Counted from the stretch's first letter, positions 53,615-63,680 are shown. The stretch: 64,000 nucleotides of DNA from Vibrio litoralis DSM 17657 (GCF_000426765.1 NZ_AUFZ01000017.1:124001-188000), one strand, 5' to 3'. Numbers and translations: made by a program. Notes: generated from the sequence alone by a model not told the origin.

Positions 53615-54382
53615 ATGCTAGAATTATTCTTACAACCAGAAACTTGGGCTATTTTCGCCACATTATTTGCACTTGAGATTATCTTGGGCGTGGATAACAT
53701 CGTCTTTATTTCGGTGTTATGCGAACGATTGCCAGTACAACAGCGCAAACTAGCTAGAAACCTAGGTATAAGCTTGGCGGTATTAGCTCGTATTATTTTA
53801 GTCTTTTCAATTTCATGGGTAATGTCTTTAACGCAACCATTATTGGAAGTACAAGACTTTAGCTTAACTGGCCGCGATCTTATTATGATTGCCGGTGGTG
53901 GCTTTTTATTAGCTAAGAGTGCGAAAGAGCTTTGGTCATGGTTAATGCATTCAGAGCAACCCCACTCTACTCATATGCGAACAGGTATGGCGGTCGTTTT
54001 ATTGCAGATCGTTGCTGTTGATGCTGTATTCTCAATGGATTCAGTGATTACCGCTATCGGCCTAACAAGTGAAGTCCCAATCATGGTTGCGGCTATTTTG
54101 GCTTCAGCGCTTGTGATGATACTTATTGCAGAAAAGATTAATAATCTGGTTATCCAGTACCCTGGATTTAAAACCTTAGCGTTATTATTCTTGATATTGC
54201 TTGGCGGGCTTTTAATGGCAGAAGGATTCGCTATTCATATCAACAAGGGTTATGTTTACTTTGCGATGTTGTTTGGTTTAATTCTTGAATTGTGCCATAT
54301 ACAACTTAAGAAAAAGCAGCAGCAAGAAGTTCAAACGAAAGCACATAGCTCGAAAATAAAAACGCTTTCTACCTCTCAATAA
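53615..54382 (+). CDS. TerC family membrane protein, YgdQ type
   Basis: A 255-residue membrane protein with about seven helices. The paired acidic motifs of the TerC fold are EIILGVDNIVFISVL (about 21-35) and AVDAVFSMDSVITAIGL (about 134-150). It is shorter than the Alx-like protein at 5585 and more like E. coli YgdQ or the N-terminal part of YoaE. The C-terminus is a short Lys/Gln-rich tail. Metal export is the family theme, but substrate is unknown. A GGGGG site lies about 8 bases upstream. Short complementary blocks in the leader (CGAC/GTCG, CCAAG/CTTGG) do not resemble the riboswitch at 6650. Confidence 0.87.
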   Translation: MLELFLQPETWAIFATLFALEIILGVDNIVFISVLCERLPVQQRKLARNLGISLAVLARIILVFSISWVMSLTQPLLEVQDFSLTGRDLIMIAGGGFLLAKSAKELWSWLMHSEQPHSTHMRTGMAVVLLQIVAVDAVFSMDSVITAIGLTSEVPIMVAAILASALVMILIAEKINNLVIQYPGFKTLALLFLILLGGLLMAEGFAIHINKGYVYFAMLFGLILELCHIQLKKKQQQEVQTKAHSSKIKTLSTSQ

Positions 54383-54401
54383 TATTAGTCACTAAGCTAA
54401 T

Positions 54402-54428
54402 GGGCATCACAAATACCAAGTGATGCCC
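54402..54428. terminator. Weak bidirectional terminator-like hairpin
   Basis: A 9-bp perfect stem GGGCATCAC/GTGATGCCC (54402-54410, 54420-54428) between two convergent genes. Neither side has a strong T-run. Confidence 0.5.
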
Positions 54429-54438
54429 TAACCAAGTT

Positions 54439-55641
54439 TTATTTGATCACCGTATTTCTACCTGCGAGCAGCCCTATTGTGCCGGCGATAGTACATAGAA
54501 TAACGATCATCCAAATCACTTCGTTCCAACCATTATTTAATCCATATAGGTAACCAGCCAGCATCGGCCCAATCGCCGCTAATGAATAACCTAAGAATTG
54601 AGCCATTCCCGATAGAGAGGTTGCTTGTAACGGATTACTCGTTCTGAAGCTAATAAAAGACAGCCCCAAGATAAACCAAGCCCCAGACGCTAACCCAAGT
54701 AAGAATGACCACATATAAGCATACTGCGGCAATATCAATAACCCCACTGACGCCGCACCAGCAATAAAACAAATTCCAAAGGCGGGCATACGCTGATCTG
54801 CAAGCTTTGCTACCAGTGGAATAACGAAAATACCTGGAAGTGCTGTTCCTATTTGAAACACCCCATGTATCACCCCGGCTTCTGCTGAACTATATCCCGC
54901 TTGGACTAATAAGCTCGGCAGCCAAGCCACCATGGTATAGGTAAAATATGAACCACATCCTAAGTAGAACGACACTTGCCACGCCAGAGACTTAGACCAT
55001 AAATTAATCGATGTAGAAGCACTATCATTCACCGCATTCGGCTTTTGGTTATTGGCTAATTGCGGTAACCAAACAACCATTGCAATAAATGTAAGTAGAC
55101 TCAACGCCGCCAATGACCATTGCCACCCTAGTTGATGAAAATTGGCCAATGGTATAGAAAATGCCGATGCTAATGCTGAGGCAATTCCCATCGCTAAAAC
55201 ATAACTCGACGTCATCAAAGCCACTTTCATTGGGAAATCTCGTTTCACCACTATAGGGAGCAAGACATTACCAATACTCACTCCTATACCAATTAGCCCA
55301 GTTCCGATAAATAAACTGCTGACACTACCAAGTGAACGTAAAATCAAACCTATGGAAATAAAAACCAGTGCGAAAAAGATCGTATATTCGACACCAAAAC
55401 GTTTTGCTAGATAGGCAGAAAGCGGTGCAAATAATGCAAATGCGATAAGAGGTAATGTTGTCAGTAACCCTGCTTGAGTAGCCGATAATTGAAAAGAGCC
55501 TGATATCAACTCAATCATTGGAGCAATTCCGGTGACTGGAGCGCGTAAATTTGCCGCAATTAACAGCACCCCTACCACTAGCAGCATCATTCGATTTTTA
55601 TAAGTCATGATTGTACTTGTTTTAGCTGATTCTGTTGTCAT
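54439..55641 (-). CDS. MFS transporter, CynX/NimT family
   Basis: A 400-residue major facilitator with 12 predicted membrane segments. NLRAPVTGIAPMIELI (about 31-46) and FALFAPLSAYLAKRFG near helix 2-3 are typical of the CynX/NimT (YeaN) branch, whose members move cyanate, nitroimidazole and related small compounds. The substrate here cannot be told. It is a single gene, with the 125-base dispersed repeat behind its start. Confidence 0.82.
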   Translation of the reverse strand: MTTESAKTSTIMTYKNRMMLLVVGVLLIAANLRAPVTGIAPMIELISGSFQLSATQAGLLTTLPLIAFALFAPLSAYLAKRFGVEYTIFFALVFISIGLILRSLGSVSSLFIGTGLIGIGVSIGNVLLPIVVKRDFPMKVALMTSSYVLAMGIASALASAFSIPLANFHQLGWQWSLAALSLLTFIAMVVWLPQLANNQKPNAVNDSASTSINLWSKSLAWQVSFYLGCGSYFTYTMVAWLPSLLVQAGYSSAEAGVIHGVFQIGTALPGIFVIPLVAKLADQRMPAFGICFIAGAASVGLLILPQYAYMWSFLLGLASGAWFILGLSFISFRTSNPLQATSLSGMAQFLGYSLAAIGPMLAGYLYGLNNGWNEVIWMIVILCTIAGTIGLLAGRNTVIK

Positions 55642-55710
55642 TCAATCCTCTTTATGCCGCTCAGGTTGATTCATAGATGTTTACATAACCTCGTCAATTG
55701 TACTTATCTA

Positions 55711-55835
55711 TATACCCTTAGTACTTGAAGTCGCATCTTTGTTGACGGTGTTTATTCGCCCCAATCACATAGGCGATCTAAACTCATGATGCCTTATACA
55801 CTTGTCGCCTCAATTCCAATTAGATTTTGGGTATA
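55711..55835. repeat. Dispersed intergenic repeat, long form
   Basis: A 125-base element with ends TATACCCTTAGTACTTGAAG and TTTTGGGTATA. The inside contains TTCGCCCCAATCACATAG and TTATACACTTGTCGCC, phrases I know from repeats in many vibrio genomes. It lies between the MFS and ASCH genes, both on the minus strand. Confidence 0.75.
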
Positions 55836-55857
55836 AAACATTGAAAGCGCCTCAGCG

Positions 55858-56358
55858 TCACAAAGAATCTCTGTGCAATCGAGGATAAACACATTTAAAA
55901 CGCTCACAAACCAGCATCATATTGTCATCAAATGTGATGCCTTCTTGCTGACACTCCTGTTCAAAAAACGCTTGGTGAGCTTTACGCCAATGCTCAAGTG
56001 ATTTATCGCCTTCACCTTCATCAAAAGCAAATTGTTCTGTCATTTGATTAAACGGAACTTCAAACACCTCTAATGTTTCGATGATGCATTGTGGCTCTCC
56101 ATCCCAATTCAAAACCACTTGTAAGTGCCCAACTTCTGGCATCGGCTCATTGGCTTTTTCATACCAATATTTCAAGCTACAGGTAGCCGTTTTTTCACCT
56201 TGCACAACGAGGTCGGCACAAGTGTTGGCATCTTGCTCTGTTGCACAAAAGAAATCAGCACTAAAAGAGGTGTAGCGTCGACGTAAGCTTTCGTTTAATG
56301 AGAAAAGGTAATGATTAAGATAAGATTTTGCGCGTGGTGTCATTTTCCATTGTTCCAT
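55858..56358 (-). CDS. ASCH domain protein
   Basis: A 166-residue protein with an ASCH domain (about 35-160). The signature GEKTATCSLKYWYE and the later EVPFNQMTEQFAFDEGEGDKSLEHWRKAH-type stretch (near 105-135) fit the family; the GEKT lysine and a nearby Glu are thought to be catalytic in amidohydrolase members. The fold binds RNA or acts on modified cytidine, but activity here is only inferred. ATG 56358 has AAGGA 5 bases upstream, better than 56364. Confidence 0.82.
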   Translation of the reverse strand: MEQWKMTPRAKSYLNHYLFSLNESLRRRYTSFSADFFCATEQDANTCADLVVQGEKTATCSLKYWYEKANEPMPEVGHLQVVLNWDGEPQCIIETLEVFEVPFNQMTEQFAFDEGEGDKSLEHWRKAHQAFFEQECQQEGITFDDNMMLVCERFKCVYPRLHRDSL

Positions 56359-56458
56359 ATTCATCCTTGAATATTGGAAGCTTAAACTAGAAAGGTTCTA
56401 GTTGTCATGACGTTATGATGAATGGGCTTTAAAAGTGTTACCGACCACTGAAAAACTG

Positions 56459-57118
56459 CTAATTTTTATTCTTTTGGCGATAAATTCTATAGATGAAAGA
56501 TAGTAGTAAACAACCAATAGCGGGAATGGCTAATGCTGATACATTAATACGCTGGAAGGCCAAATAACCTAAAACGCCACCACTTAAGAACCCACAGATA
56601 ATCACACTGAAAATAACAAATTTTCGTTTATTAACTTCCTGACCTTTTATTTTGCTGCCCAACATCAATCCAAGGTCGGTAAAAATACCGGTTAAATGTG
56701 TAGTACGAATGACCGCGCCGCTGTAAGTGGTTACCAGTGCATTTTGTAAGCCACAAGCCATTGAGGCTAGGCATAATCCCCAACTGATATGTTCGTAGAG
56801 TAAACTGGTTGAAATAAGCAGTAATACCCCTTCCAACAGTAAAACCAGGTCATAATGCCGCCCTAATTTTAAGGACTCCCCAGAAATTAACACTCCCGTA
56901 ATGGTTGAGCCAACAACAAAACTACCCACTAAAGCGATTAAAAATACTGAAACTATCGGGCGTTCCAGAGCGCTCACACCAATTTGAGTAACACTGCCTG
57001 ATAGGTGAGAAATGGCTTGATGTTCAAAACCAAGCAAGCCAATGGCGTTAACAAAGCCCGCGATTAAGGCTAATGTAAACGCACCATATTCGGCCCACTT
57101 CGGTAATTTGGTAAACAT
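56459..57118 (-). CDS. DUF1275 (YoaK-like) membrane protein
   Basis: A 219-residue membrane protein with six hydrophobic segments. The family signature is GFVNAIGLLGF...SHLSGSVTQIG at the start and CGLQNALVTTYSGAVIRTTHLTGIFTDLG in the middle. ATG 57118 follows GAGGGG by 6 bases and matches the usual start; an upstream extension to 57190 has no support. Function is unknown; a transporter is often guessed. Confidence 0.85.
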   Translation of the reverse strand: MFTKLPKWAEYGAFTLALIAGFVNAIGLLGFEHQAISHLSGSVTQIGVSALERPIVSVFLIALVGSFVVGSTITGVLISGESLKLGRHYDLVLLLEGVLLLISTSLLYEHISWGLCLASMACGLQNALVTTYSGAVIRTTHLTGIFTDLGLMLGSKIKGQEVNKRKFVIFSVIICGFLSGGVLGYLAFQRINVSALAIPAIGCLLLSFIYRIYRQKNKN

Positions 57119-57211
57119 AATCATCCCCTCAATAAATGCCTGACAAGTGTACGCCTGTTTATGCCTGATTAAATGATATGAATCAAACATGTCACCAAGT
57201 ATGATTTACGG

Positions 57212-57240
57212 TTGTAACCTATAGCGTATAACGGTATAAA
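57212..57240 (+). promoter_or_regulatory. Sigma-70 promoter of aspC
   Basis: TTGTAA (57212-57217) and TATAAA (57235-57240) with a 17-base spacer, 37 bases before the start codon. Confidence 0.6.
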
Positions 57241-57276
57241 TAATCGAATTATTTACTCATTTACATGGACGGAATT

Positions 57277-58467
57277 ATGTTTGAAAAAGTACCTGCTGCA
57301 CCTGCCGACCCGATTCTTGGTTTAACTGAAGAATTTAAGAATGATTCTCGCGCAACCAAAATCAACTTAGGTGTAGGTATCTACAAGAATGAAGACGGTC
57401 AAACGCCGGTATTAGCCACGGTAAAAAAAGCGGAAGCTGCATTGCTGGAATCAGAGAAGACTAAGTCTTACCTAACCATTGAAGGGACTGCCGAATATGG
57501 CGTTGCAGTACAAAAACTTCTTTTTGGTGCTGATTCAAAAGTGGTGACGGATAAGCTAGCAAAAACAGCTCAAGCTCCCGGCGGTACAGGTGCACTTCGT
57601 GTAGCGGGCGAATTTATCAAACGTGAATTAGATGCAGGCAAAATTTGGATCAGTAACCCAACGTGGGCCAACCATGTCGGCGTATTTACTGCAGCTGGTG
57701 TAGAAACCGCGCAATACAACTACTACAACGCAGAAACACACGATAAAGATTTTGATGCGATGCTTGCTAGCCTAGCCGATGCTCAAGCTGGTGATGTAGT
57801 GTTGCTACACGGTTGCTGTCATAACCCAACCGGTATTGATCCTACGGTTGCTGAGTGGGAACAATTAGCGAAACTCTGTGCCGATAAAGGTCTACTTCCA
57901 CTATTTGACTTTGCCTACCAAGGTTTTGCCAAAGGTGTTGAAGAGGATGCTGCAGGTTTACGTACTTTCGCGCAATACTGTGATGAAATTTTAGTGGCAA
58001 GTTCATTCTCTAAAAACTTCGGTTTATACAATGAACGTGTTGGTGCTTTCACGTTAGTAGCGGCAACCACAGAGACTGCAACCACTGCATTTTCACAAGT
58101 TAAGAAGATCATTCGTTCAATCTACTCAAACCCACCCGCTCACGGCGCGGCAGTTGTTACGCACATCTTAAACGATGAAGCGTTACGTACTGAATGGGAA
58201 AAAGAAGTAGCAGAAATGCGTGACCGTATTCAAGAAATGCGCACCCTTTTTGTTCAAACGTTGAAAGATGAAGGCGTAACACAAGACTTCAGCTTTATTG
58301 AAGCTCAAAATGGCATGTTCTCTTTCTCTGGTTTAAGCAAAGAACAAGTTGCTCGCCTGAAAGACGAATTTGCTATTTACATTGTCGGCTCTGGCCGCAT
58401 CAGTGTAGCGGGCATGACAAAATCAAACATGGGTCCACTATGTAAAGGTATTGCGGCGGTTTTATAA
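57277..58467 (+). CDS. aspC: Aspartate (aromatic) aminotransferase
   Basis: A 396-residue PLP enzyme, identical in length to E. coli AspC when ATG 57277 is used. [14 protein letters not shown], the PLP-binding lysine in [18 protein letters not shown] (about residue 246), and the substrate-binding Arg region (SGRISVAGM) are present. It exchanges amino groups between aspartate, 2-oxoglutarate and, in this subfamily, aromatic keto acids. AspC and TyrB share these motifs. A sigma-70 promoter and a terminator frame it as a single transcript. Confidence 0.94.
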   Translation: MFEKVPAAPADPILGLTEEFKNDSRATKINLGVGIYKNEDGQTPVLATVKKAEAALLESEKTKSYLTIEGTAEYGVAVQKLLFGADSKVVTDKLAKTAQAPGGTGALRVAGEFIKRELDAGKIWISNPTWANHVGVFTAAGVETAQYNYYNAETHDKDFDAMLASLADAQAGDVVLLHGCCHNPTGIDPTVAEWEQLAKLCADKGLLPLFDFAYQGFAKGVEEDAAGLRTFAQYCDEILVASSFSKNFGLYNERVGAFTLVAATTETATTAFSQVKKIIRSIYSNPPAHGAAVVTHILNDEALRTEWEKEVAEMRDRIQEMRTLFVQTLKDEGVTQDFSFIEAQNGMFSFSGLSKEQVARLKDEFAIYIVGSGRISVAGMTKSNMGPLCKGIAAVL

Positions 58468-58490
58468 CCCCCTTATCAATACTAACTTTC

Positions 58491-58517
58491 AAAGGTCAGC
58501 GTCTGCTGGCCTTTTTT
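58491..58517 (+). terminator. Intrinsic terminator of aspC
   Basis: AAAGGTCAGC pairs with GCTGGCCTTT (58491-58500, 58505-58514) around GTCT, followed by TTT. Confidence 0.88.
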
Positions 58518-58684
58518 ACACCTATATTTAAAGATTAAACACGAACCTATCCATCGCTTTTAAACACAAGTCCACATTAATAGAATTATTAAATGTGAAA
58601 TTTTTTAAATCTTTAGCCTGTCTCTTAGTTTATTCCTATCGATGTACTAGCATCGAAACACATCAGCACCATATGGAAATAAAT

Positions 58685-60838
58685 ATGCTAAAAAAACTAT
58701 TATTACTGACCAGTGCAATCATTCTCATTGGCTTGTTTTTCACTTTCGATTTACAGCATATTTTGACCTTAGATGGGTTAAAAGCTCGCATGGATGATTT
58801 TAGCAACTGGCAACAGCGTTCCCCTGTTTTGGTTGCTGCGAGCTTTTTTGTCATTTATATCCTGATTACTGCATTATCACTTCCTGGAGCCGCCATTCTG
58901 ACTCTCGCCGCAGGTGGCTTGTTTGGCTTAACCTCTGGATTATTTATTGTCTCATTTGCTTCAACGATTGGCGCAACATTGGCATTTCTTGTGTCCCGCT
59001 ATTTACTACGCGACACCATTGAAAAGAAATTTTCATCTCGCTTAAAACCAATTAATCAAGGCATTGAACGTGACGGTGCTTTTTATCTTTTCACTCTACG
59101 CCTTGTGCCTATTTTCCCATTTTTCTTAATCAATTTATTGATGGGTCTAACCAAAATAAAAACTCTTACTTTTTACCTTGTCAGCCAAATAGGCATGCTC
59201 GCAGGTACGGTCGTTTATGTGAATGCGGGTACCCAATTAGCTCAAATAGACAGTTTAAAAGGCATTTTGTCGTTTGATCTTATTGTTTCATTTGCCCTAC
59301 TCGGTATCTTTCCATTCATTGCTAAATCGATTATTGCCGCCATTCAGAAAAGACGTGTTTATGCGAAATGGGATAAGCCAAACAAGTTTGATCGCAACAT
59401 GATTGTAATTGGTGGCGGCGCTGCGGGACTCGTTAGTAGCTATATTGCCGCTACAGTACGAGCTAAAGTCACTTTAATAGAAACCCATAAAATGGGCGGT
59501 GATTGCTTAAATTACGGCTGTGTTCCAAGCAAAGCGATAATCAAAAGTGCAAAGGTTGCCGAGCAATTCAGACACGCGGAAAATTACGGTTTAGATAATC
59601 ACGCTCCCACTTTTTCATTTAAGAAGGTAATGCAACGTGTCCATCACGTCATTGCCCAAGTTGAGCCACATGACAGCATTGAACGCTATACAGGTTTAGG
59701 GGTTGAGGTTAAACAAGGTTACGCCAAAATCATCAACCCATGGACGGTAGAAATTACTCTACAAGATGGTTCGATAGAAAAACTCACCACTCGAAACATT
59801 GTGATTGCCACTGGTGCCCGACCATTTGTACCGCCATTACCAGGCTTAGAAGAAGTTGGTTATGTCACTAGCGATACCATATGGGAAGCCTTTGTCGAAC
59901 TCGATACTCCACCAAAGCGACTAGTCGTATTAGGTGGCGGGCCTATTGGTTGTGAACTATCACAAAGCTTTGCACGTCTAGGCTCAAAGGTTATTCAAAT
60001 TGAAATGGCCGATAGAATTATGCTGCGAGAAGATTTAGAAGTTTCCGAACTGGCACATCAAGAGCTAACCCAAAGTGGCGTGCAGATTCTTACCGGTCAC
60101 AAGGCTTTAAGATGTGAAAAACGCGATAATCAAAAAATCATCGTAGTCGAGCATCAAGGCGCTGAAATTGAAATCGAATTTGATCAGCTACTTTGCGCGG
60201 TCGGACGCTCTGCTCGCCTTGAAGGCTATGGTTTGGAAGAACTAGGCATTGAAACGAATCGTACCGTGCAAACCAACGATTATTTGGAGACCTTGTACCC
60301 TAATATTTTTGCTGCTGGTGATATTGTTGGTCCTTACCAATTTACTCACGTTGCAGCACACCAGGCATGGTATGCCGCGGTTAACGCCCTATTTGGCAAT
60401 ATCAAAAAATTTAAAGTCGACTACCGTGTGATCCCTTGGACAACGTTCATTGATCCAGAAGTTGCTCGTGTGGGACTTAATGAAACCGAAGCTCAACAAC
60501 AAGGCATTGATTACGAAGTTACTCGCTTTGAATTTGAAGAATTAGACCGAGCTATAGCCGAAAGCAGTACCAAAGGTTTTATCAAAGTCATCACCCCTAA
60601 AGGCAAAGATACTATTTTAGGCGTTACTATCGTTGCTCAACAAGCGGGCGACTTAATTGCTGAATTTGTGTTAGCGATGAAACATGGGCTTGGGTTGAAT
60701 AAAATACTCGGTACTATTCATGCCTACCCCACTTGGGCTGAAGGCAACAAATACGCAGCAGGCGAATGGAAAAAAGCCCATGCCCCAGAAACCATTTTGA
60801 ATTGGTTAGAAAAATATCACACATGGCGCAGAGGCTAG
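58685..60838 (+). CDS. TVP38/VTT membrane domain fused to a FAD-dependent disulfide reductase
   Basis: A 717-residue fusion. The N-terminal part (about 1-225) is a VTT/TVP38 (DedA-like) membrane domain with five or so helices and the loop FASTIGATLAFLVSRYL...LRLVPIFPFFLINLLMG. The rest is a mercuric-reductase-like flavoprotein: FAD site VIGGGAAGLVSSYIA (about 242-256), redox pair GGDCLNYGCVPSK (about 271-283), NAD(P)H site VVLGGGPIGCEL, FAD contact IFAAGDIVG, and C-terminal base HAYPTWAEG. No heavy-metal domain or C-terminal Cys pair for mercury is present. The substrate is unknown. ATG 58685 has GGAA 6 bases upstream. Confidence 0.88.
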   Translation: MLKKLLLLTSAIILIGLFFTFDLQHILTLDGLKARMDDFSNWQQRSPVLVAASFFVIYILITALSLPGAAILTLAAGGLFGLTSGLFIVSFASTIGATLAFLVSRYLLRDTIEKKFSSRLKPINQGIERDGAFYLFTLRLVPIFPFFLINLLMGLTKIKTLTFYLVSQIGMLAGTVVYVNAGTQLAQIDSLKGILSFDLIVSFALLGIFPFIAKSIIAAIQKRRVYAKWDKPNKFDRNMIVIGGGAAGLVSSYIAATVRAKVTLIETHKMGGDCLNYGCVPSKAIIKSAKVAEQFRHAENYGLDNHAPTFSFKKVMQRVHHVIAQVEPHDSIERYTGLGVEVKQGYAKIINPWTVEITLQDGSIEKLTTRNIVIATGARPFVPPLPGLEEVGYVTSDTIWEAFVELDTPPKRLVVLGGGPIGCELSQSFARLGSKVIQIEMADRIMLREDLEVSELAHQELTQSGVQILTGHKALRCEKRDNQKIIVVEHQGAEIEIEFDQLLCAVGRSARLEGYGLEELGIETNRTVQTNDYLETLYPNIFAAGDIVGPYQFTHVAAHQAWYAAVNALFGNIKKFKVDYRVIPWTTFIDPEVARVGLNETEAQQQGIDYEVTRFEFEELDRAIAESSTKGFIKVITPKGKDTILGVTIVAQQAGDLIAEFVLAMKHGLGLNKILGTIHAYPTWAEGNKYAAGEWKKAHAPETILNWLEKYHTWRRG

Positions 60839-61001
60839 CCTAGTCGACTAAAAGATAGTCGGAATTTATTCGCCTATTGATACAAATTCAGCTGCAATTG
60901 ATTAATTCTAGTTAACTAAAAAAGATAATATGATTAATGCTTTAGTTCATAAGCGTAATTGCCTATAGTTACTACAAATTCATAATGCAGTCGTGGTTCT
61001 T

Positions 61002-62933
61002 ATGGAAGCCGAATTACAAGAAATTCAAAACTTTCTCGCTCAATTTCCCCCTTTTGATTCCCTGCCGGAAGAAAAGCTCGCTTACGTAGCAAACAATACC
61101 GAAATTGCTTATTACCGAGAAAATACCCCGATCATCAAATTTGGCGACCATATTAAAGATTTATATATGGTCCGCTCTGGCGTGGTTGAAATATATCGCC
61201 GTAAGGGTGAACTTTATAACCGTTTAGACGAAGGTGACATCTTCGGCCAAATGGGGCTACTGATGAACGGTAAAGTTCGTCTGCCTGCTACGGCCACCAC
61301 CGATTCTCTTATCTATTGCATCCCTGTAGATGTTTTCAATGAATTATATGAAACCGAAGACACATTCGCCGACTTCGTTGAAATTGAAAACCATGCTCGA
61401 CTACGTCAGGCACTTTCAGATAACAAGAATGCCAACGACTTAACTACGTCTAAAGTGAAAACCTTATTAACCAGAGAAGCCTTTAGTTTAGATAGACATC
61501 AGACGATTCAAACGGCAGCAAAGTTAATGGCCGATGAAAGTATCTCCGCCTTGCTCATCATTGATGACGCCATTAATATTGATGAAGAAAATGACAACCA
61601 AGTGATTGGTATTATTACTGACCGCGATTTATGTACTCGCGTACTGGCTGAAGGGTTAGATCCGAATACAGAAGTTAGCAAAGTGATGTCACATGAACTA
61701 ATTTCGCTTGATCACAACGCCTATATCTATGAAGCCATGCTGTCAATGTTACGATGTAACGTTCATCACCTACCAATTCTTAAAAATAAGCAGCCTATCG
61801 GTATCGTTGAAGTGGCCGATATTATCCGCTACGAATCACAAAACAGCCTGCTATTGGTTAATCAAATTTATCATCAACAAAGCATTGATGATCTAGTTAC
61901 CCTTTCTGAACAGGTGAAAGATTGTTTTGTTCGCTTGGTTCATGAAGATGCCAACTCTCACATGGTAGGTAGTGCGATGGCGGTAATTGGACGCAGCTTT
62001 AAACAACGTATTCTTGAACTAGCAGAAGAAAAATACGGCGAGCCACCGATTCCCTACTGCTTCCTTGCCTTAGGTTCGATGGCCAGAGATGAGCAGTTAA
62101 TTGTAACCGACCAAGATAACGCAATTATCCTAGATAATAACTATGATGAAGCGCTACACGGTGAATACTTTGCCAAGTTAGCAGACTTTGTTTGCCAAGG
62201 GCTTGCTCGCTGTGGCTATCTCTTATGTACCGGCGATATTATGGCAACCAACCCAATGTGGCGCATGACACGTACCGAGTGGGAAGAATGTTTTGCCGAC
62301 TGGATTGATAATCCAAACCCTAAAGCCTTGCTAAATAGCTCAATCTTCTTTGATTTAGATGGCGTTTATGGCCGAGTAAAATGGGCAGAAAGTTTAAATG
62401 GCTTTATTGTTCGCAGGGCGCGTAGAAATAATAAATTCTTAGCGTGTCTTGCTCGTAATGCAATTAATCGAACGCCGCCATTGGGCTTTTTCAAAGGCTT
62501 TGTAATGGAAAAAGATGGTCGTCACAACAACTCGATTAATCTGAAGCGCCGTGGTACTGCTCCGCTTGCTGATCTTATTCGAGTTCATGCTCTAGCCGTA
62601 GGATCACGAGCACAAAATTCATTTGAACGCTTAGATGACATCATGGAAGCCGCTATTCTACCTAAAGGTCGTGCTGAAGATATTCGAGATGCGATGGAAT
62701 ACATCTCTATGGTGCGTATACGTCACCAAGCATTAGATGTTGAAAATGAAATCGAGCCGGACAACAACATTGAACCGGACAATATGTCTGATTTTGAAAG
62801 ACGTAACCTGAAAGATGCTTTCCAAATATTAAGTAATGCTCAGAACTTCTTAAAATATCGCTATCACGGTAATTCATTTAAGAGCCCCCCTCCACCAGCG
62901 AAAAAGACGGAACCAATTCGTCGTAAGCGCTAA
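61002..62933 (+). CDS. cNMP-binding/CBS/DUF294 putative nucleotidyltransferase
   Basis: A 643-residue signalling protein. A cyclic-nucleotide-binding domain (about 10-125, GDIFGQMGLLMNGKVRLPATA), a CBS pair (about 155-275, GIITDRDLCTRVLAEG and LPILKNKQPIGIVEV), a DUF294 nucleotidyltransferase-like domain (about 300-440, with LGSMARDEQLIVTDQDNA, matching GSxARxE...TDQD) and a DUF294 C-terminal substrate domain follow in order. GlnD-like uridylyl transfer has been suggested for the family but is not proven. ATG 61002 is preferred to GTG 60993. The exonuclease gene starts 12 bases after it, so they form an operon. In many vibrios this pair adjoins acs/actP; here it does not within the window. 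Confidence 0.9.
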   Translation: MEAELQEIQNFLAQFPPFDSLPEEKLAYVANNTEIAYYRENTPIIKFGDHIKDLYMVRSGVVEIYRRKGELYNRLDEGDIFGQMGLLMNGKVRLPATATTDSLIYCIPVDVFNELYETEDTFADFVEIENHARLRQALSDNKNANDLTTSKVKTLLTREAFSLDRHQTIQTAAKLMADESISALLIIDDAINIDEENDNQVIGIITDRDLCTRVLAEGLDPNTEVSKVMSHELISLDHNAYIYEAMLSMLRCNVHHLPILKNKQPIGIVEVADIIRYESQNSLLLVNQIYHQQSIDDLVTLSEQVKDCFVRLVHEDANSHMVGSAMAVIGRSFKQRILELAEEKYGEPPIPYCFLALGSMARDEQLIVTDQDNAIILDNNYDEALHGEYFAKLADFVCQGLARCGYLLCTGDIMATNPMWRMTRTEWEECFADWIDNPNPKALLNSSIFFDLDGVYGRVKWAESLNGFIVRRARRNNKFLACLARNAINRTPPLGFFKGFVMEKDGRHNNSINLKRRGTAPLADLIRVHALAVGSRAQNSFERLDDIMEAAILPKGRAEDIRDAMEYISMVRIRHQALDVENEIEPDNNIEPDNMSDFERRNLKDAFQILSNAQNFLKYRYHGNSFKSPPPPAKKTEPIRRKR

Positions 62934-62945
62934 TTTGGAGTGAAT

Positions 62946-63680
62946 ATGAAAAAGAAGACTGACAACAAACTGGCCTATTTGGATCCTAAGTTAACCTGGC
63001 AGCAGCACTTTGAGCATCAAGTTAACTCAGTAAAAGATTCACGCTTAAAGCACTTTTATCAAAGCGGTGTCATCGATCCTGAAACGCCGCTATCAGAAGT
63101 AGAATTTGTAGCATTAGATTTTGAAACAACCGGTTTAGATATCGATAAAGACGGTATTATTAGCATCGGGTTAATTCCGTTTACCCTGCAAAGAATCTAC
63201 TGCAAACATAGTAAACACTGGCTAGTCAAACCACGTAAACCACTTAATGAAGATTCAGTGATTATACACGGTATTACTCATAGTGATTTATCTGGCGCAC
63301 CCGATCTAAGACGAATATTAGACGCGGTTTTGGAGTCTCTGTCGGGAAAGATCGTAGTCGTTCATTATCAATACATTGAGCGTCAATTCTTTCATCGAGC
63401 ACTAATGGAACGGATCAACGAAGGGATTCTATTCCCTATGGTGGATACTTTAGCGATTGAATCTGAAGTGCAGAAGCGAGCGGTAAGTGGTTGGTGGAAT
63501 AAACTGCGTGGTAAGAAACCTGCGTCGGTACGTTTAGGTACCAGTCGTAGTCGTTATAACTTACCAGCCTATCAGCCTCACCATGCGCTTGTTGATGCCA
63601 TTGCAACGGCTGAACTGCTACAGGCACAGATTTACCACCATTACAGCCCAGAGACGCCAATTAAGGCCCTGTGGGTATAA
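62946..63680 (+). CDS. DnaQ-like 3'-5' exonuclease
   Basis: A 244-residue DEDD-family exonuclease. Exo I is ALDFETTGLDIDKD (about 56-69); exo II/III are seen in IIHGITHSDLSG and HHALVDAIATAELLQA. The second aspartate motif reads VVHYQYIERQFF, where epsilon subunits have AHNAxFDxxF, so a Glu may replace Asp. It is called DNA polymerase III epsilon-like, but the replication epsilon subunit is a different protein. ATG 62946 has GGAG 5 bases upstream, and the gene follows the DUF294 gene closely. The RNA or DNA target is unknown. Confidence 0.88.
   Translation: MKKKTDNKLAYLDPKLTWQQHFEHQVNSVKDSRLKHFYQSGVIDPETPLSEVEFVALDFETTGLDIDKDGIISIGLIPFTLQRIYCKHSKHWLVKPRKPLNEDSVIIHGITHSDLSGAPDLRRILDAVLESLSGKIVVVHYQYIERQFFHRALMERINEGILFPMVDTLAIESEVQKRAVSGWWNKLRGKKPASVRLGTSRSRYNLPAYQPHHALVDAIATAELLQAQIYHHYSPETPIKALWV

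Noticed and set aside
60839..60870. CGACT/AGTCG hairpin after the reductase as a terminator
   Set aside because: Only 5 bp and without a T-run.
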